From the NCBI GenBank assembly GCA_963978545.1, contig OZ021727.1:17496743-17560742 (forward strand): a stretch of DNA of 64,000 nucleotides, read 5' to 3'. The translations under genes were made by a program, and so were the position numbers. Position 1 is the stretch's first letter; every line of letters starts with the position of its first letter. This DNA comes from Linyphia triangularis. Lineage: Eukaryota > Arthropoda > Arachnida > Araneae > Linyphiidae. Below, in pieces: positions 60,931 through 64,000 of this stretch. The notes beneath the pieces were generated by a model that worked only from the letters and a program-made list of their open reading frames with translations, had not been told where the DNA came from and made no database searches.

Positions 60931-62355
60931 TCCCCATCAGGGAAAGAATTTAAATTTTTTTCTTTTTTAACAATAATTCATTGAATAGTCCCCCATGCGT
61001 TTTCAATGGGGGAATATTTCTTGCATTAACTGGATTTTAATTAGTAAAATTTCACTTCAATGATGATTTGAATGTGGAAATCGATTCGGGTGATGATTTC
61101 TGTTACCCTAGTTTTAAAAGGATACTAAAATTTTGAAAATTTCGAAATGTGAAATTTTCCATACAATTAAAATGGGGAAAATAAAAAATTTAATTTTTTG
61201 AAAAAGATCTACTCGGGATAAACTTTAGACACACTTCTTATTTAGTGAAAGTTATAAAATTGGAATTGAAGATTCTCCTATATAATAGCTTCAATTTCGC
61301 CGTCGGGAAAAAATTTTGATAATTTTTCTTGTTTAACAATAATTCATTGAATAGTCCCCCATGCGTTTTCAATGGGGGAATATTTCTTGCATTAACTGGA
61401 TTTTAAGTAGTAAAATTTCACTTCAATGACGATTTGAATGTGGAAATTGATTCGGGTGATGATTTCTGTTACCCTGGATGCAAAAAGATAGTAAAATTTT
61501 GAAAATTTCGAAATGTGAAATTTTGAATACGATTAACATGGGGAAAATAAAAAATTAAAATTTTGGAAAAAGAACTACTTGGGATAAACTTTAGAAACAC
61601 TTCTTATTTAGTGAGTGTTATAAAATTGGAATTGGCGATTCCGATATATAATAGCTTCAACTTCACCATCAGGAAAAAAATTTAAAAAAATTTCCTTTTT
61701 TAACAATAATTCATTGAATAGTCCCTCATGCGTTTTCAATGGGGGAATATTTTTTGCATTAACTGGATTTTAATTAGTAAATTTTCACTTCAATGATGAT
61801 TTGAATGTGGAAATCGATTCGGGTGATGATTTCTGTTACCTTAGATGCAAAAAGATAGTAAAATTTTGAAAATTTATTAATGTAAAAATTTCCTTACGAT
61901 TAACTTGGGGAAAATTTAAAATGAAAATTTTTGAAAGTGCACTTTTTGGGACCAATTTTAGACGCTCATCTTATTTAGTGAGTGTTATAAAATTGGAATT
62001 GGAGATTCTCCTATATAATAGCTTCAATTTCAACTTCGGGAAAAAATTTTGAAAATTTTTCTTGTTGAACAATAATTCATTGAATAGTCCCATATGCGTT
62101 TTCAATGGGAAATTTTTTTTTATACATTAACTGGAATTTAAGTAGTAAAATTTCACTTCAATGACGATTTGAATGTGGAAATCGATTCGAGTGATGATTT
62201 CTTTTAACCTAGTTGCAAAAAGATTTTAAAAATTTAAAAATTTCGAAATGTGAAATTTTCCATACGATTAACATGGGGAAAATATAAAATGAAAATTCTA
62301 GAAAGTGCACTTTTTGGGACCAATTTTAGACGCACTTCTTATTTAGTGATTGTTA
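60931..62355 (+). repeat. Satellite family B: four diverged monomers of about 366 bp
   Basis: Anchored on ATGCGTTTTCAATGGGGGAA-like sequence near 60995, 61361, 61728 and 62094 (spacings about 366, 367, 366). These monomers align with family A over their whole length, but with many changes: CAATGATGATTTGAATGTGG in place of the ATGTGACGATTTGACTGCGG block, no EcoRI pair, and CATTAACTGGATTTTAA where A has a different text. The four are also more diverged from each other than A monomers are. They join family A in register on both sides. Confidence 0.93.
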
Positions 62356-64000
62356 TAAAATTGGAATTGGAGATTCTGTTATATAGTAGCGTCAACTTCT
62401 TCATAGTAAAGAAATTTTGAAAATTTTACTTTTTGATCAATAATTCATTGAACATCGTCCTTCCGTGTATTTTCAATGAGGGAAATAGGCTCAAATACTT
62501 TCCTTTTCTTATTTAAAATTGCAAATATGTGACGATTTGACTGCTGAATTCGACTCAGGTGATATTTTCAATAACCTTGGGTAAAAAAAATTGAAAGAAT
62601 TCGAAAATGTCGAAATTTGAAATTTTTCGTACGATTAACATGTGTAAAATTAAAAACGAAATTTTTTGATAGTGCATTTATTGGGACCAACTTTTGAACC
62701 ACTTAATATTTTCTGAGTGTTATAAAATTGAAATTTTAGATTCTGCTATATACTAGCCTCAATTTCTTCATAGTAAAACAATTTTGAAAATTTTACATTA
62801 TGAACAATATTTCATTGAACATCGTCCCCCCGTGTATTTTCAATGAGGGAAATAGGCTCAAATACTTTCCTTTTCTTATTTAAAATTGCAAATATGTGAC
62901 GATTTGACTGCGGAATTCGACTCAGGTTATATTTTCAATAACCCTGGGTCAAAAAAAATTGAAAGAATTCGAAAATGTCGAAATTTGAAGTTTTTCGTAC
63001 GATTAACATGTGGAAAATTAAAAACGAAAATTTTTTATTGTGCACTTTTTGGGACCAACTTTTCAACAACTTATTATTTTCTGAGTGTTATAAAATTGGA
63101 ATTGGAGATTCTGCTATATACTATCTTCAACTTCTTCATAGTAAAGAAATTTTGAAAATTTTACATTTTGAAAAATAATTCATTGAACATGGTCCCCCCG
63201 TGTACTTTCAATGAGGGAAATAGGCTCAAATACTTTCCTTTTCTTATTTTTGGTTGCAAATATGTGACGATTTGACTGCGGAATTCGACTCGGGTGATTT
63301 TTTCAATAACCCTGGGTCAAAAAAAAAAAATTGAAAGAATTCGAAAATGTAGAAATTTGAAGTTTTCCGTACGATTAACATGTGGAAATTTAAAAACGAA
63401 AAATTTTGATAGTGCACTTTTTGAAACCAACTTTTCAACCACTTATTATTTTCTGAGTGTTATAAAATTGGAATTGGAGATTCTGCTATATACTAGCGTC
63501 AACTTCTTCATAGTAAAGAAATTTTGAAAATTTTACATTATGAACAATATTTCATTGAACATCGTCCCCCCGTGTATTTTCAATGAGGGAAATAGGCTCA
63601 AATACTTTCCTTTTCTTATTTAAAATTGCAAATATGTGACGATTTGACTGCGGAATTCGACTCAGGTTATATTTTCAATAACCCTGGGTAAAAAAAAAAT
63701 TGAAAGAATTCGAAAATGTCGAAATTTGAAGTTTTTCGTACGATTAACATGTGGAAAATTAAAAACGAAAATTTTTTATTGTGCACTTTTTGGGACCAAC
63801 TTTTCAACAACTTATTATTTTCTGAGTGTTATAAAATTGGAATTGGAGATTCTGCTATATACTAGCTTCAACTTCTCCATAGTAAAGAAATTTAGAAAAT
63901 TTTACTTTTTGAACAATAATTCATTGAACATCGTCCCCCCGTGTATTTTCAATGAGGGAAATAGGCTCAAATACTTTCCTTTTCTTATTTAAAATTGAAA
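62356..64000 (+). repeat. Satellite family A resumes to the window edge
   Basis: About 4.4 monomers, nearly identical to 27403-29035. The array runs off the end of the window, so its full length is unknown. Confidence 0.95.

Noticed and set aside
26476..63992. Dozens of recurring open frames of about 60-97 codons on both strands (MQICDDLTAEFDSG-type on plus, KFPHVNRTENFKF-type on minus)
   Set aside because: They recur with the 368-bp satellite, overlap each other on opposite strands, and break in many monomers by indels. The period is not a multiple of three, so they are by-products of the repeat.
26331..64000. A CRISPR array
   Set aside because: Repeats are contiguous 368-bp monomers without unique spacers, in a genome with spliced genes.

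Overview
The window reads as AT-rich nuclear DNA from an invertebrate animal, most likely an arthropod, although the species cannot be fixed from the sequence. The evidence is a split gene with GT-AG introns, a tRNA-derived SINE family, remnants of mariner, hAT and PIF/Harbinger-like transposons, a CTCF-type motif, and a very long satellite array. There is no bacterial-style gene organisation and no CRISPR array.

Layout. (1) 1-3504: a near-perfect giant palindrome with 1.75-kb arms and an 8-bp spacer; it may be real or a long-read fold-back artefact. (2) 3505-8150: gene-poor AT-rich DNA with a GC-richer island (about 5430-5660) and a decayed tandem array of about 110-bp units (about 5650-7070). 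(3) 8150-9260: a regulatory-looking block with a CTCF-like site, E-boxes, a 4-unit array of about 156-bp repeats each carrying two full CRE palindromes (TGACGTCA), and a short GC-rich segment with a Kozak-like ATG. (4) 9922-10641: a frameshifted, stop-containing coding relic ending in AATAAA and a poly(A) tract, probably a processed pseudogene. (5) 12182-21420: the one convincing gene, nine coding exons (267 aa) encoding a RasGEF/CDC25-homology domain most like RalGPS-type Ral exchange factors, but ending where that family normally continues to a PH domain. Its introns hold a MITE, a second MITE with a nested SINE, and another SINE copy with perfect target-site duplications. (6) 21712-22870: a 170-bp tandem repeat just downstream of the stop codon. 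(7) 23490-24571: a PIF/Harbinger-like element with G-runs and a broken C2H2-finger reading frame. (8) 24819-26330: mariner and hAT transposase wreckage.

(9) 26331-64000: more than half the window is one satellite array with a 368-bp monomer, about 94 monomers up to 60930. An in-register block of four diverged monomers (60931-62355) follows, and the main family resumes to the window edge. The array shows multi-monomer duplications (2-, 5-, about 10/11-, 12- and 16-monomer spacings), as in centromeric or heterochromatic satellites with higher-order repeats. The many short open frames within it, on both strands, are by-products of the repeat and are not annotated as genes.

Only the RasGEF gene is an intact coding gene. 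The CRE/E-box block about 3.2 kb upstream of its ATG could be its promoter region, but nothing in the sequence links the two directly.
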